Source: Cryptococcus deneoformans JEC21 (lineage: Eukaryota; Basidiomycota; Tremellomycetes; Tremellales; Cryptococcaceae). Taken from it: DNA of 64,000 nucleotides. Positions 9,348 to 21,044 of this stretch are shown here, one piece after another (position 1 is the first letter of the stretch; each line of letters starts with the position of its first letter). Below the pieces are notes generated by a model. The model saw only the letters and a program-made list of their open reading frames with translations, ran no database searches and was not told the origin of the DNA. The stretch covers positions 354,501-418,500 of the forward strand of contig NC_006694.1 in assembly GCF_000091045.1 (NCBI RefSeq). The letters run 5' to 3'. Position numbers and translations under genes: made by a program.

Positions 9348-10270
9348 TGTAACAACCCAGGGGGGATGTTCACTGAAAGAGTTCGGCTTGATTTGATTGA
9401 AAGAGAGACGGCTGGAACACGACTGTTGTCTAGTCGGTGGCAAGGAAAGAGGTAGTTGGATTGTCCAGGCGCAGAAGCGGTCTATGAGTTTGCATATGTT
9501 TGTTGATCACTGGGCAGAGTGTCAACGAAGCTATAATTGTAAGTGCAGAGCCCTTACCACCACTCGTTCTCACCATATGGTAGGATTTATTCCTATGCAT
9601 TGGTCGATGTTGGTAGGTGAGATTTGATGCCGAAACGCGTCTTTCGGACGTCGCCGAAACGCGGCATCGAGCTCTGTCCGGCCTTATCCTATGCATGATA
9701 TTTTATTCTCATGCATAGGACCGGCAATTGCTGCCGAAACGCGGCGGCGGACTTCGCCGGATCTCTGCCCCTTTTTTTTCGATGGACTTCTGTTTGTTTC
9801 TGCATACGTCCATACATATATATATATAGATCTCATACATAGTTATAGTTTTCTCTTTCTTTAAGCGAAACTCATGCATATCAACCATTGCTAGTTTCGC
9901 ATCCAGTAGACCACTATAACTATAAGCAAACACCGAACGCTTCCTCGAACGCATCCGAACGCCCTCTAGACCTATACCACGAACGCCCATCCTCCTCGAA
10001 CGCCAACCGAACGCAGTGAGGCACCCCCAGTGCCTACAATAATTAAAGCACTCAAAAGAACTACAGCAGGTCGCGGACAACCAAAGGAAAAGGGCTCTCT
10101 TTCTAAAGATAAAGAAGAGAGGCTTTTCCTTGCTGCAAATTCCTTTGAGGCCTGTGAGGAGCGCGCAAAATAAACGGAATCAAAATAAGAGAAAAGCGGC
10201 AGCAAATCTATGTATGAAGTGAAACAGACCTTGGGATCATAATGACCGTGTTTGGCATGCATGCCTTACA
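9348..10270 (-). repeat. LTR-C, 5' LTR of element C, split by solo LTR-B
   Basis: In minus orientation it begins TGTAAGGCATGCATGCC (10270) and ends GGGTTGTTACA (9348), directly before the element C leader. About 190 bp (9348-9537) and 227 bp (10044-10270) are native, once the solo LTR-B and one ATAAT repeat are removed. Its outer flank at 10271 is element A RNase H sequence, so element C inserted into a plus-strand element A. Confidence 0.87.
9538..10038 (+). mobile_element. Solo LTR-B (501 bp) with target duplication ATAAT
   Basis: A complete LTR-B from TGTAAGTGCAGAGC to CAGTGCCTACA. It is flanked by ATAAT at 9533-9537 and 10039-10043. It is nested in LTR-C and has no internal region. The perfect duplication and intact ends mark it as one of the later insertions in the block. 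Confidence 0.95.
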
Positions 10271-10932
10271 TGGAAGTGGACAACGTCGGCGCAAGATGTG
10301 TTTGAAGCGCTGAAGGAAATGGTGGCATGTATCACAGGTCTGTCCCCCCTTTCCCATGAAGCTATCCTCGCAGGTCAAACCAATCTCTACCTTTTCACCG
10401 ACGCAAGCAATACCGGCCTCGGCGCTTGCTTGGGCACGGGTTTATCCCCCGACAATGCTCAACCTATCGCCTACGATTCCCGCTCTCTCACCGCCGCCGA
10501 ACGAAATTATCCGGTACATGAAAAGGAGTTATGCGCCATCATCCACGCCCTCAAAGAGTGGCGGCCTCTACTTCTCGGCATCCCGGTGCACGTCATGACG
10601 GACCATGCGACTCTCAAGTGGTTCTTTCAACAACCAAATCTGTCCGAACGTCAGAAGCAGTGGCTACTAGTGCTCGCCGATTACGACCTCCAGATTTCCC
10701 ATATTCCAGGGGCCACTAATGTCATCGCCGACGCTTTCTCCCGGCTCCGCAACTCCGACGCCCATGTCAACGCCCTCACCATGATGGTTCTCTCACCAAA
10801 CGCAACCTTCCTAGATGAAGTAGCTGAAGGGTATGGGCAGGACCCGGTAATGAGTATTTGGAGGGAAGTGGACCGCTGTCCTCCGGGTGTACGCACTACC
10901 GAAGTCAACGGAGCATGGGGGGTCAGGACGGT
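10271..10932 (+). pseudogene. Element A RNase H fragment, plus strand
   Basis: Encodes the RT connection and RNase H of element A, matching the minus copy at 11990-12660. Motifs include WKWTTSAQDVFEAL, the RNase H stretch LYLFTDASNTGLGACLG with catalytic Asp, the Glu in HEKELCAIIHAL, and TDHATLKWFF. It starts abruptly at the LTR-C edge and ends at an LTR-B (10933), so it lacks RT and integrase. It is collinear with the gag fragment at 682-1972 and may come from the same broken plus-strand copy. Confidence 0.88.
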
Positions 10933-11435
10933 TGTAGGCACTGGGGGTGCCTCACTGCGTTCGGTTGGCATTCGAGAAGGATGGGCGTTCGTGGTATAGG
11001 TCTAGAGGGCATTCGGATGCGTTCGAGGAAGCGTTCGGTGTTTGTTTATAGTTATAGTGGTCTACTGGATGCGAAACTAGCAATGGTTGATATGCATGAG
11101 TTTCGCTTAGAGAAAGAGAAAACTATAACTATGTATGAGATCTATATATATATATATATGTATGGATGTATGCAGAAACAAACAGAAGTCCATCGAAAAA
11201 AGGGGCAGAGATCCGGCGAAGTCCGCCGCCGCGTCTCGGCAGCAATTGCCAGTCCTATGCATGAGAATAAAATATCATGCATAGGATAAGGCCGGACAGA
11301 GCTCGATGCCGCATTTCGGCGAAGTCCGAAAGACGCATTTCGGCATCAAATCTCACTTACCAACATCGACCAATGCATAGGAATAAATCCTACCATATGG
11401 TGAGAACAAGTGGTGGTAAGGGCTCTGCACTGACA
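10933..11435 (-). repeat. LTR-B, complete, minus orientation
   Basis: Begins (plus reading) TGTAGGCACTGGGGG and ends GGCTCTGCACTGACA, the reverse of LTR-B with one changed base near its terminus. The left flank ACGGT (element A RNase H) and right flank CTTTC (LTR-A) do not match, so no target duplication survives. The boundary is a recombination junction. Confidence 0.9.
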
Positions 11436-11856
11436 CTTTCCATGTACTTTGCCTTTGCTCTCGAAACCAGTCGCGACCAAAGCTCCGGTAAACACCGGGG
11501 CTTGTGGCATGAAAAATCAGACAAGAAACTCGGACTTAGGACGAGAAATGGAAGAGAAAATAAGAAGAGAAAAAGCGGAAGTAAAATAATGCACGTGACC
11601 TGGGAGGAAGAGTGCGGATGTAATTTGACGCACGCGACTTGGAGGAAGGGAGCGGAAGTAAATTGAGACGCGGCTCAGAGAAACAGGGGAAAAATAAAGC
11701 ACGTGACCTGGGAGAAAGGAGAGCGGATGCAATTTGACGCGCGCAACTTGGAGGAAGAAGCGGAAGTAAATTGAAACGCGGCTCGAAATTAGAAGCTGGG
11801 GAAAGTGGTGACCTCATGAGATGTGGGTCAACTGGGTCGGAGGCTAGCCTCTTACA
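11436..11856 (-). repeat. LTR-A, 3'-truncated, minus orientation
   Basis: Covers the 5' half of LTR-A in reverse orientation, ending with GGCTAGCCTCTTACA at 11856. It is inserted in element A pol: the frame running down from 12833 reads into it and stops at 11844. The inner end is cut at the LTR-B junction. One CACGTG-containing unit pair is present, as in the other copies. Confidence 0.87.
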
Positions 11857-13109
11857 CAACGCAGTAGTTCAAGTGTTTTCTCCACTCCGAAATGGCCCAT
11901 CGCATCGTGGCATTCCTGCAGGCACTGTTCTCGCAAGGTTAGTACTTCGGGGATGCAGAGCCGGTCCTCATATGTCAGCACCGTCCTGGCCCCCCGTGCT
12001 CCTTTGACTTCGGTAGTGTGGACACCCGGAGGACGGCGGTCTACTTCCCTCCAAATACTCATTACCGGGTCCTGCCCATACCCTTCAGCTACTTCATCCA
12101 GGAAGGTTGCGTTTGGCGAAAGAACCATCATGGTGAGGGCATTGACGTGGGCGTCGGAGTTGCGGAGCCGGGAGAAGGCGTCTGTGATGACATTAGTGGC
12201 CCCTGGAATATGGGAAATCTGGAGGTCGTAATCAGTGAGCACTAGTAGCCACCGCTTCTGACGTTCGGACAGATTTGGTTGTTGAAAGAACCACTTGAGA
12301 GTCGCATGATCCGTCATGACGTGCACCGGGACGCCGAGAAGTAGAGGCCGCCACTCTTTGAGGGCGTGGATGATGGCGCATAACTCTTTTTCGTGTACCG
12401 GATAATTTCGTTCAGCGGCGGTGAGAGAGCGGGAATCATAGGCGATAGGTTGAGCGTTGTCGGGGGATAAACCCGTGCCCAACCAGGCGCCGAGGCCGGT
12501 ATTGCTTGCGTCGGTGAAAAGGTAGAGATTGGTTTGACCTGCGAGGATAGCTTCATGAGAAAGGGGGGACAGACCTGTGATGCGTGCCACCATTTCCTTC
12601 AGCGCCTCAAACGCATCTTGCGCCGACGTTGTCCACTTCCATACCCAACTCAGTGACTCTAATCGCTCGGCTGGGAGGCCCTTAGCTAGTTGACGTTTAC
12701 GGGATTCATACGCTTTCTCTGCTGTCTTGTTCGGAGGGAGAAGAGCCGTGAGAACGGACGTCTTGGTGGCGATGTGTGGGATGAATTTGCGTAAATACTG
12801 GAGAAGGCCAAGGAAAGATCGGAGGTCTTTCACACAACCAGGAGATGGCCATGCGCGTAGTGCTTCGACTTTCTTCGGATCTGGCCCAATGTGATTGGGG
12901 GAGATTACGTGGCCCAGGAAGGATACTGAGTCGATGAAAAATTTCGACTTGCTAGGCGAGCAAACAAACCCGCTGTTACGTAAAGCCGTGAGAACCGCGC
13001 GGATATTTTTCGCTAAGTCAGAGTCGGTCGCGCCCCAAATGATGATATCATCGACATAAGCTTCACAACAAACGCTGATGAGGTTACGTAAAGCCTCGTT
13101 GAGGCGGCG
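11857..13109 (-). pseudogene. Element A RT (YVDD) - RNase H continuation
   Basis: Same frame as the upstream Gag-protease-RT after the premature TAA. It contains AYVDDIIIWG, the thumb motif FLGHVISPNHIGP, LRSFLGLLQYLRKF, RNase H (LYLFTDASNTGLG, HEKELCAIIHAL, TDHATLKWFF, RLRNSDAHVNAL) and the start of the integrase HHCC region. LTR-A interrupts it at 11856. Without integrase the copy is defective even if the stop is ignored. Confidence 0.88.
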
Positions 13110-13112
13110 TTG

Positions 13113-15503
13113 TTATGTTGCCGGCGAGTTGCACGCGCCTTGCGGCATCACAACCCATTCGTATAAACCCCAGGGAGTGCTGATTGCCGTTTTCTCGATA
13201 TCGGGCTCATGCATGAGCATCTGAAAAAATGCATCGGTAAGGTCGAGTTTGGCGAAAACCTTGCCATGGGCGGCGCATTGGAGAATGTCGTCAATGTTGG
13301 GAACCAGGGTTCGATCTTTAACCGTAACACTATTGAGGCTGCGAAAATCGCAGAGGAACTGGAATTTGCCATTTTCTTTCTTAATGAGGAAAGCAGGGGC
13401 GGCCCAAGGGGAACTGGATGGACAGAGGCGGCCTGCAGTACGGTGTTTCTCGATTTCTTGCCGAAGGGTGTCGCGCCACGCTAACGGTACTCGAAAGCCA
13501 GCTCGAGCGACAGGCATCGCATCAGGAAGGATGTTTATTCGGTGGCGGACTTGGGAGGTGGACGAACAAATGGGCGGGTAGTGGGAGACGTCAGAGATAT
13601 TGGCTGGAAGGATGTCGGCAAATTCACGGAGGATGGCGTCAGAGTGGGAGTGGCGTTCAGTGCTTACGGTCGGGGATTCGACTGGTGTGATGGAGTTGAG
13701 TTGTAGTTGCACAAGCGATGTATAGGATGACCCCCCTGCATTGAGGAGGTGATTTAAACGCTCCGCCCCATCAAATAGGCGGTGTTGACGACAGAACTGT
13801 AATCCGAGGATAAGGTGGTATTGTGGACCAAGGGCCATGGCGTAGAATGGGGTAGCATTGTAGGTAGTGTCACCAATGATTACATCCACTACATACTCCT
13901 GGTCTACAACTGGACCCGCCCGATTGTCTGCCATTTTGGTCCCCACCAGTATAATCGGCCGTCCTTGCCATCCCTGTTGCTCTGCGTACGCCTGGTCGAC
14001 GATCTTGATGCCAGCGCCGCAATCAACGAGTGCTGGGACAGTGTCTCCGTCAGCCTTGAAACGGCAATTGACCATGATGAGAGGTACTGACCCAGCGAGC
14101 ACAGACGAGGCATCCTGTACTAGAGTGTCTGTGACAGGGTCGACAGCGAAAACGCCGTGGTGGTCGGACTCGTCGTCGTCAGCAAGGGAGACGAGGTTGG
14201 CGACCGGCACGGACGCGGAGGCGTTGGGCGGGGTGGAGGGGGGGCGGGTTGGGCAGATAAGGCGGTGATGGCCGACAACGCGGCATGAGAAACACGCGTT
14301 GATGCTTTGAAGATAGGCGCGGGCAGATCGGCCGGCGTCACCGAGGGGGAGCCATTTGGCGGGGTCGAGCCAGTCGAGCTGTTGTGCAGTGTGGCCCTTC
14401 GTGGTGGTGGAGGGGGCAGGGGCGAGTTTGGCAATGGGTGGAGGCGCGGGGACAGGAGTGATGACGTTGGCGATGGTTGGTGGGTGGCGGGGGCATGTCG
14501 ACACCTGAAGGAAATGCGCCTCAAGCATGGCATCATCGATGACGTCCATCATGATCTCATATAGGTCGGCCGATGTTGCGGAGAGCACCGTTTTGCCACG
14601 TGCGCGGAGAGCAGCTTTGGTGCGGTGAGTAACCGAGGCATCGACACCGTCCAATAGTCGGCGGTTGACATCCACATCGCTAAGAGGGTCCTCAAAGTCG
14701 TGAAGGATGCCTTGGTAACTAATAACAAGGTGGAAGAATGCATCGAACGCTGCGGGTGTGGTGTCCAAACACCGGAGCTGCATGAATCGGTGGCGGAGTT
14801 TGGACTCCCAGCCGCGGGCGAGAATGTGAGACTTAAGGGAGACTTGCCATGCTTCCCAAGTCGTCGCATGTTGGCCGTGGAGTTCAAGCCACATAGTGAA
14901 ACGGCCGCCCGATTGAGAGATCGTCGTATTCGCCACAGAAATCTTCCACGCCTGTTCTGCCGGGCCGGGGCTCCAGTGTAAGAGAGCGTCGCGGAAATAG
15001 GTCTCCAGAGCGAGGAGGTGTCGTTGGAGTGTGAACGGGTCGGCGGAGGAGTGAGTCCCAAGTCGCGGCGGGGAGATCTTGTCCGGGCGGGACCCGCGTG
15101 TGGAGGGGGGGACGTGACGGTCGTGGCCGGTGGTGGCTTGATCGGCTAGCGCTTGGGTGGAACGGAGGAGTCCGGCAACAATAGACTTAAGCTCGTCAAT
15201 CTCAGGAACGGCCGGGCCGGAAAAAGCAGTGGTGAGGCCCGGGGTCTTTCGGTAGATTGCACCCGTGGTATCGTGTACAGGGGTGGCATAGTTTACCATC
15301 TTTTCGTCGGGTAGGTCAGGCACTGAAGGCACCGCGTTTGAAGTTGTGGGCGAAGCCAAATTTTCTCCGGAGCCCGCGGATGATAGGTGGTCTTCCGTGA
15401 ATGTGCCGAAGATGGGAACGCCAGTGGGGTGATGCCCGATGATGGGACGGGAAGTCACCTCGTCGTAAGCAATGATGGGTTGGCCCTGAGAGTCGAACGC
15501 CAT
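13113..15503 (-). pseudogene. Element A Gag-protease-RT
   Basis: The likely start is MAFDSQGQPI at 15503, after the LTR; an earlier in-frame ATG at 15581 lies within the LTR and is unlikely. Gag carries the zinc knuckle CFSCRVVGHHRLIC. The protease region has ALVDCGAGIKIVD (DCGA in place of the usual DTGA/DSGA) and LILGLQF. RT shows SSPWAAPAFLIKKENGKFQF, FAKLDLTDAFFQ and VVMPQGACNSPAT. It ends at TAA where related elements have a Gln codon (PAT-Q-Q-R-R), consistent with a CAA to TAA change. The same frame then continues with YVDD. Confidence 0.9.
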
Positions 15504-15565
15504 GATGTATGTTGGTGTGGTGGGGTGTGGTGTGAATTGATTTGGGTAATGAGTTTGAAAAAAAG

Positions 15566-16288
15566 TGTAAGGTCCGGACAATAGACCTTCACTGAACTGT
15601 TGGGGCTAGCTCAGAGGGACAAGGCTTGGAGAGAACTGGTGGGCTCTTAGGGCTGGCAGGGCTCGAGGCTTAACTTCGGACTGGAGAGAAGCAAACAAGA
15701 TCCCAAATGCATATGCTGATTATGTCCTATCAGCGACTAGTAAAGGAGACAAGATGAAGAATTGATAGGAACAAGAGGAGAAGGCAAGGTACTTGTGACT
15801 GTAAGGTCGGAAGAAGGAAAGGTTGAACACAATAAGGATAAAAGAATAAAGGAATTTGTGTGTCAACCTTTCCATGTACTTTGCCTTCGCACTCGAAACC
15901 AGTCGCGACCAAAGCTCCGGTAAACACCGGGGCTTGTGGCATGAAAAATCGGACAAGAAACTCGGACTTAGGACGAGAAATGGAAGAGAAAATGAGAAGA
16001 GAAAAAGCGGAAGTAAAATAATGCACGTGACCTGGGAGGAAGAGTGCAGATGCAATTTGACACGTGCGACTTGGAGGAAAGGAGCGGAAGTAAATTGAGA
16101 TGCGGCTCGGAGAAACAGGGGAAAAATAAAGCACGTGACCTGGGAGAAAGGAGAGCGGATGCAATTTGACGCGCGCAACTTGGAGGAAGAAGCGGAAGTA
16201 AATTGAAACGCGGCTCGAAATTAGAAGCTGGGGAAAGTGGTGACCTCATGAGATGTGGGTCAACTGGGTCGGAGGCTAGCCTCTTACA
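15566..16288 (-). repeat. LTR-A, 723 bp, 5' LTR of element A (minus)
   Basis: In minus orientation it starts TGTAAGAGGCTAGCC (16288) and ends GGTCCGGACCTTACA (15566). It lacks the internal duplication of the 5543 copy and is probably nearest to the ancestral length. It carries the tandem CACGTG units. Its outer edge is inserted in the 3' coding end of the CACTA tnp2 gene. Confidence 0.92.
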
Positions 16289-19200
16289 CTTAACCCTTCC
16301 AACCAGTTCATTGACAGAGGCCAGATCCACCATCTCCTCCGCCTGGTACTCTTTATAATAGCTCCATTCATGGTTGCCAATACGGTGCTTATGTGACACC
16401 GCTGGTTTGATGTGGGCGAAGGCGAGAGTAACAGGAGGGGTGTCGGAGGATTTCGGGTGATGGGGGAGGTCAATGGTGATCAAGTTCAGGAGCTCACCAT
16501 AACATAGGTGGTCCTCGAACTCGACATGCCTGGTTGGATGGCGCCTATTCCGGTCGATAGACACCATATACTACAACCAACATTTCATCATCAATTTCTA
16601 AAGTTCTCTTCAGACTAAATAGAGTCTAACTCACCGAGACAAAGGAGGCACACCTTCTGTCCTCCTCAGCTGTATCCATCCTCGACACACGAATGGAATC
16701 GCCACCATTCAACACTCGAACACGGTTCCACACCCTCAACTTTCCCTTCGACACTAAAGCTCTAAGCTCAACAGTCAGTGGGATATCGTGTTGGGTGGTC
16801 ATCGTGTTGATGAGCTTATTCATCAGGTTGTGTCGGATGACACCTTGGGTGTCATTGGTCGGGGAGGACAAAGCATAATGCGCATCTGAGCAGGCATCAA
16901 TTATACATCAAGCGCTATATGATATGACTTGGACTTACATGACGGCAAGACCGTCTCATACCGCTTAGGAGGGGCTTCATCATCACTCACCCTTCCTCTA
17001 CCTCCCCAGTGAAGGTCGTATTTGTTCGCAATGTGTTGTAGATGACTCTTGGCCAAAATCCGCTGGGACATGCTAGCATAAGGGTGTCGCATATTCCTTA
17101 GATTTCGGCCAAGATCACCACAATAACGTTCCATTGCAAACTGCCATGATACCCAAATGGGCCCCATCATCTCGATAATTAGACTGAAGTGAAAGACTGA
17201 ATGCACCTGAGCCGAACAAACATGGAGATGGCTAGGCTTGTTCCCGTGGTAGAGACTAAACGAAATCAATGTCTAAGAAGAGTTCATAATGTAATCTGAA
17301 TATGCAACTCACCGGTAAAAGTCCACACCCCACTTAATCCAGTCTGTCTTCAGACCCGCAAGGCGTTCCCTCGGCATCTCATAGGCCAGGCATTCTCTGA
17401 CAAGGCTCGAAAACTGCATAAAATGCTTGTAGAACCTTGATTCAAGTAATCCATCCAGCAAAACCGGTGCAATATACTGCAGCCAAAAAGACCATGTGTC
17501 AGCTGTGCATGCCTGCCTATTCTTGACGAAGTCCGGTGGTCTAGCGGCAAATGATGAGGGGATTGTCGCACCAGCAGCAGCAGTTGCTTCGCCAACAGCT
17601 GCCCACTGACGAGTAGTAAGGACAAAGTCCTCATCAGCCAAGTCCTTGACAGCCCCTGAGAAAAGGTTAACTTGAAGTTTGAGGATGTTCTCAAAAAGGT
17701 TGTGCATTGCATCGACGGGGAATGAAAGAGGAAAGTCGATAGTGGGGAGTTTTTCAAGGATGGACAGACCCTTGATCCCATGTTTCTGCCCAAGTCTTTC
17801 TTTCTCAGCTGCGCTAGATGCAGCAGCCACCTCTCGGGCTTGGCGAATGAACTGGTAATGGGTGCGACAAGGTAGGTTATAGGGATCATGGTCGGGTACA
17901 GTCAGATCGGTCGCAGATGATTGGAGGGGGAGGTACAGTTGGTTGGGGTTACAGTTTTGGGAATGTCGGACTGAGGTTGCGTTGCACATCCGACAGGGGT
18001 GGAAGCTTCCAGTACCCTTCATGTGCATGATCATTGATACAGCAGGCATATCCCCTGAAACATAAAGGAGATGCGCCCTGAGTGTAAAAAAACTTCCCAG
18101 ATCGGCATCCCATGTACACACTCCAACTGTGAGTTGCAAAAGCTCCTCCACTAATGGGTAGATGAAAGAATCAAAATCTTCTGGCTTTTTAGGGCCTGGG
18201 ATGAGTCCCACCGACAGTATCTCGCGGGTATGGACCCTTTCTTCTGGTGGTAGGTTGAGATTGAAAAGCACCAGAGGCCAACACGTCCCTGAGCCATTGT
18301 CAAATGGGCAGAACCCATCCGATGAGAATGAGAGAGCAATATCTCTGTCATCGGCAAAGTACTTGGTTCCGAGCTTTCTTCCATCCACCTCAATCTCTTT
18401 TTCCAAGAGTATTCTGTACATACTCCCATCAAATATGTCTCGGATATTGGAGTTATCGTATTCGTGGGTGCTCTTGTCTCGGTACATGAGTCTTTCCTTT
18501 GTTGATGGGTGGTTGTACATCTTCTGAAGCCTTGGAATAATCTTGATGTACAAAAACCTTTGGAATGGTTTCCCGTTTTGGTCGAATCTGTCTGCACCGC
18601 ACTTGGAGCACTTCTGATCTTTAGCATAAGGGCCGGTGAAGCAAAGACAAGAGTGCTTGCACATGTCATAATAATCGCAAAGGGTGTCTGAATAATTGTC
18701 GATTAGAGACTGTGCCTCTTTGAGGGAGATGAATGGTATATTCTTGGCATGGTCTGGAAGACTGTTGTATGCAGCTCGCGAGATGTTGTGATCGACCTTC
18801 CAACTATATAGGCCAATCTTATCAATGTCTTCTTCGCTCATTGCGTACACTATCGGATAATGAGACAATGAGTTGGTGAATAGAAATCCTTATGAAAACA
18901 GAACTTACATCTCGGACCTGCTTCCCTCTTTTCTCTGGCGACAGCCTGCTCATCCCACGATTCCATATCCTCCCTTCTCCCCCCCACGTCTAGATGGGAC
19001 TGCGCATCCCTTAATTCTTCCTCTGACTCAGTGCCATGCTCTCCGGAAACAGATGGCGCTGCTGAATCATCTTTGTTGTCCGACACTGAAATCTGGCGCT
19101 GCACTCTGGAAAGACTGTTGTTGACGAATGTCTGAAAAGCAGGATTGGACACTGAAGCTGGGGAATGGTCGACAAAGATGCCGCTCTGGGGTGTGGAAAT

Positions 19201-19344
19201 GTCAGTGTGTGTTGGCCGAAGACTCACCTCAGACATTTCTGCATCTCCGTCCCCTTGTGCTCCACCATTAGTTCCCTCTGCTTCCCCTGGCATGACGGAA
19301 TTGTTACTGGCATCCCCCTCTTGCACTTGTTGTAGGGTCCTCAT
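16289..19344 (-). pseudogene. CACTA (CMC/EnSpm) Tnp2-type transposase, C-terminus cut
   Basis: A spliced minus-strand gene with the hallmarks of the basidiomycete Tnp2 family. Exon 1 (19344 to about 18912) encodes an acidic low-complexity N-terminus ending GPRC. After an intron, a 500-residue frame (18850-17309) holds a zinc-binding segment with CKHSCLCFTG and QKCSKCGADRF, then SLSFSSDGFCPFDNGSG, GDMPAVSMIMHMKGTGSFHPCRMC and FPVDAMHNLFENI, conserved in tnp2 transposases. Further exons give MGPIWVSWQFAMERYCG (17280-16900) and a C-terminal part (16567-16290) ending VNELVGRV, where LTR-A interrupts the frame. The enzyme would cut and join the element ends. The catalytic part looks undamaged; exact introns were not all resolved. 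Confidence 0.85.
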
Positions 19345-20002
19345 CTTCTCAAGGTGTCTGGTTCATGTGACTACAGTAACTTGTCGGTCACAGTACGACA
19401 GTGTACAGTCGCATTCGACGATGCGTGCTTTGTAGTCTGTTGTGGGCATATTTCTTGCAATAGCTGGTTGAAAGAGTGGACAACGAGAAACGAAGATGAT
19501 TGGATGATAGCAACAATAATGCATAATAGAAGATGATGAAATGACAAAAGATTAAATTTGGTGCATTCATCTCACGTGACTGATTTTTGGCAATGGCACT
19601 TAATTACACTATAATTGTAACAAGGTCAACCTCGCTCATCTCTCTTCTTTCAAAGTGCTTCCATCGAATCTTCTATTTCTTCCTCTTTTTTTTTTAAGAT
19701 TCCCCTCACCACTTCATCAGCCAAAAAAATGTCATCAGGGACATAACGCATTCTCACTATAGGTCACAGGAGATGTTGTGGTGAGGAAAGTGCAGGGATG
19801 ATATCATATGAGATCAGAGTGGGATTTTGGAGCAGAAGCGCAGCAAGCATAGTTAGAGTGGCAAATAATGCAGTGAGTGCATGTAGTATTTATATAATAA
19901 GTTCATAGTCCTGGCTTTACAGTGTGATGCCAGAAAGTTCAACACAAAATCTCACTAAATCTTTCACAACCTCACTTTCTATTTCTAGTCATTCTACCTA
20001 CA
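19345..20002. promoter_or_regulatory. Bidirectional spacer between the two CACTA genes
   Basis: About 660 bp, AT-rich with poly-T runs (19686-19695), separating the minus-strand tnp2 gene from the plus-strand accessory gene. No coding similarity seen. It probably carries both promoters. Confidence 0.45.
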
Positions 20003-20926
20003 ATGCCCCGCCCAACCAGGTCCAACACTCGCCCGGTCTCACCAACACCATCCAGTCCTCTTCTTGCATCTTCATCAAACAGTGGGCAGAGAAGTGGTGG
20101 CCAAAGAGGTGTAAACCGCTTTGTACCGTATTCTATGGGGGAGTCTCACTCTGCGCAACCCGGACCCTCTCAAACCCATCTTGATGTCCCCTCTCATCCT
20201 CATCCAAGGAGGACTCGGAGTGACCAAGAGCTGATCGACGGACTCTTGGCCGAATCCCAGGAATATCAACAATCCCAGAGAACAGGTATGATACATCTTC
20301 TGTTCCTTCCTATTCCCCTTGTTGTTGACTAGGTTGCTCATGCATTGACTCCTGCCTCTTGCAGCTGATGTCCACGGTGTCGCCGCCGCCTCCTCCTTCC
20401 ACAACAACGCCTCCTTCTCTCCTGCTCGAACTTCTCCCTCTTCACCAGAGGTATTCCCCCCCCCTGGGGCTCTCCATTTTGACCCTGACATCTCCTACCC
20501 CATCTCAGATCCCAAATCCTCCAAGCCGCTTAGAGCGATACTGGGACTGGGGCATGGGGTGAATGACGATATTTGGAGGAAGATTCTAGTGAGTAGCAAT
20601 TGATATTTCGTTGGATAAGCTCCCAACGCTTTCCTTAGGAGGATGTCTGCTGAAGTGCTGTTCGAGCCTTTGGTGATAAAGTGGGCATGGAGACATGGAA
20701 GGGCACGGACTATGAGGAGCGTGTGCTCTTCATGGGTCTTGTGAGTGACATTCTTTTATATGTTTTGGATGGCCAGCTAACCTTGTTGAAGGTCGCTGAC
20801 AAGCACGTCGACGTCTTTGGTGCTGCCTGCTGCAAAAGCAAGTGGCCTATACGGTCACTGGGCATGCAGTACCTCAAAAATAAGGCCCAAACTGCTAGGA
20901 AGAAGAGAAGCTTGTGCTCTTCCTAG
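20003..20926 (+). pseudogene. CACTA accessory gene (second ORF), with one nonsense codon
   Basis: A spliced plus-strand gene divergent from tnp2. Exon 1 (20003-20283) encodes a basic, Ser/Pro-rich N-terminus (MPRPTRSNTRPVSPTPSS). Exon 2 starts at about 20365 with DVHGVAAASSF and runs to NDDIWRKIL (about 20589). After an intron (GTGAGT...TTAG) comes EDV-C-stop-SAVRAFGDKVGMETWKGTDYEE; the stop TGA is CGA (Arg) in the related copy at 31981. A last exon encodes VADKHVDVFGAACC ... QTARKKRSL. No known domain was recognised. Since a paralogous copy also sits beside a tnp2 fragment, it is probably a transposon accessory protein, not a host gene. Confidence 0.65.
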
Positions 20927-21044
20927 CGGATGTCTCGATTGTGTTTTTGTATATTGTACTTTAATGATTCTATTTTTTGTATTTTTATGATTCGATGCAT
21001 GTAATTCGACCAACCAAACCAAGGGTTAGCTACAGGCTCATTTC

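Larger units (their letters stand above)
11857..15565 (-). mobile_element. Element A: Ty3/gypsy, minus strand, lacks integrase
   Basis: Longest retroelement copy of its lineage here. Order from the 5' LTR (15566-16288): leader beginning CTTTTTTTCAAACTC, gag, protease, RT, RNase H, and the first residues of the integrase zinc-binding region (CHDAMGHFGVEKTLELLR). It is then broken by LTR-A at 11856. One in-frame stop (TAA, about 13110-13112) separates two long frames. No integrase catalytic core or 3' LTR is present. Confidence 0.9.

Noticed and set aside
15504..15581. Gag start of element A at the first ATG (15581)
   Set aside because: That ATG is inside the LTR terminus. The ATG at 15503, after the leader, is the sensible start.
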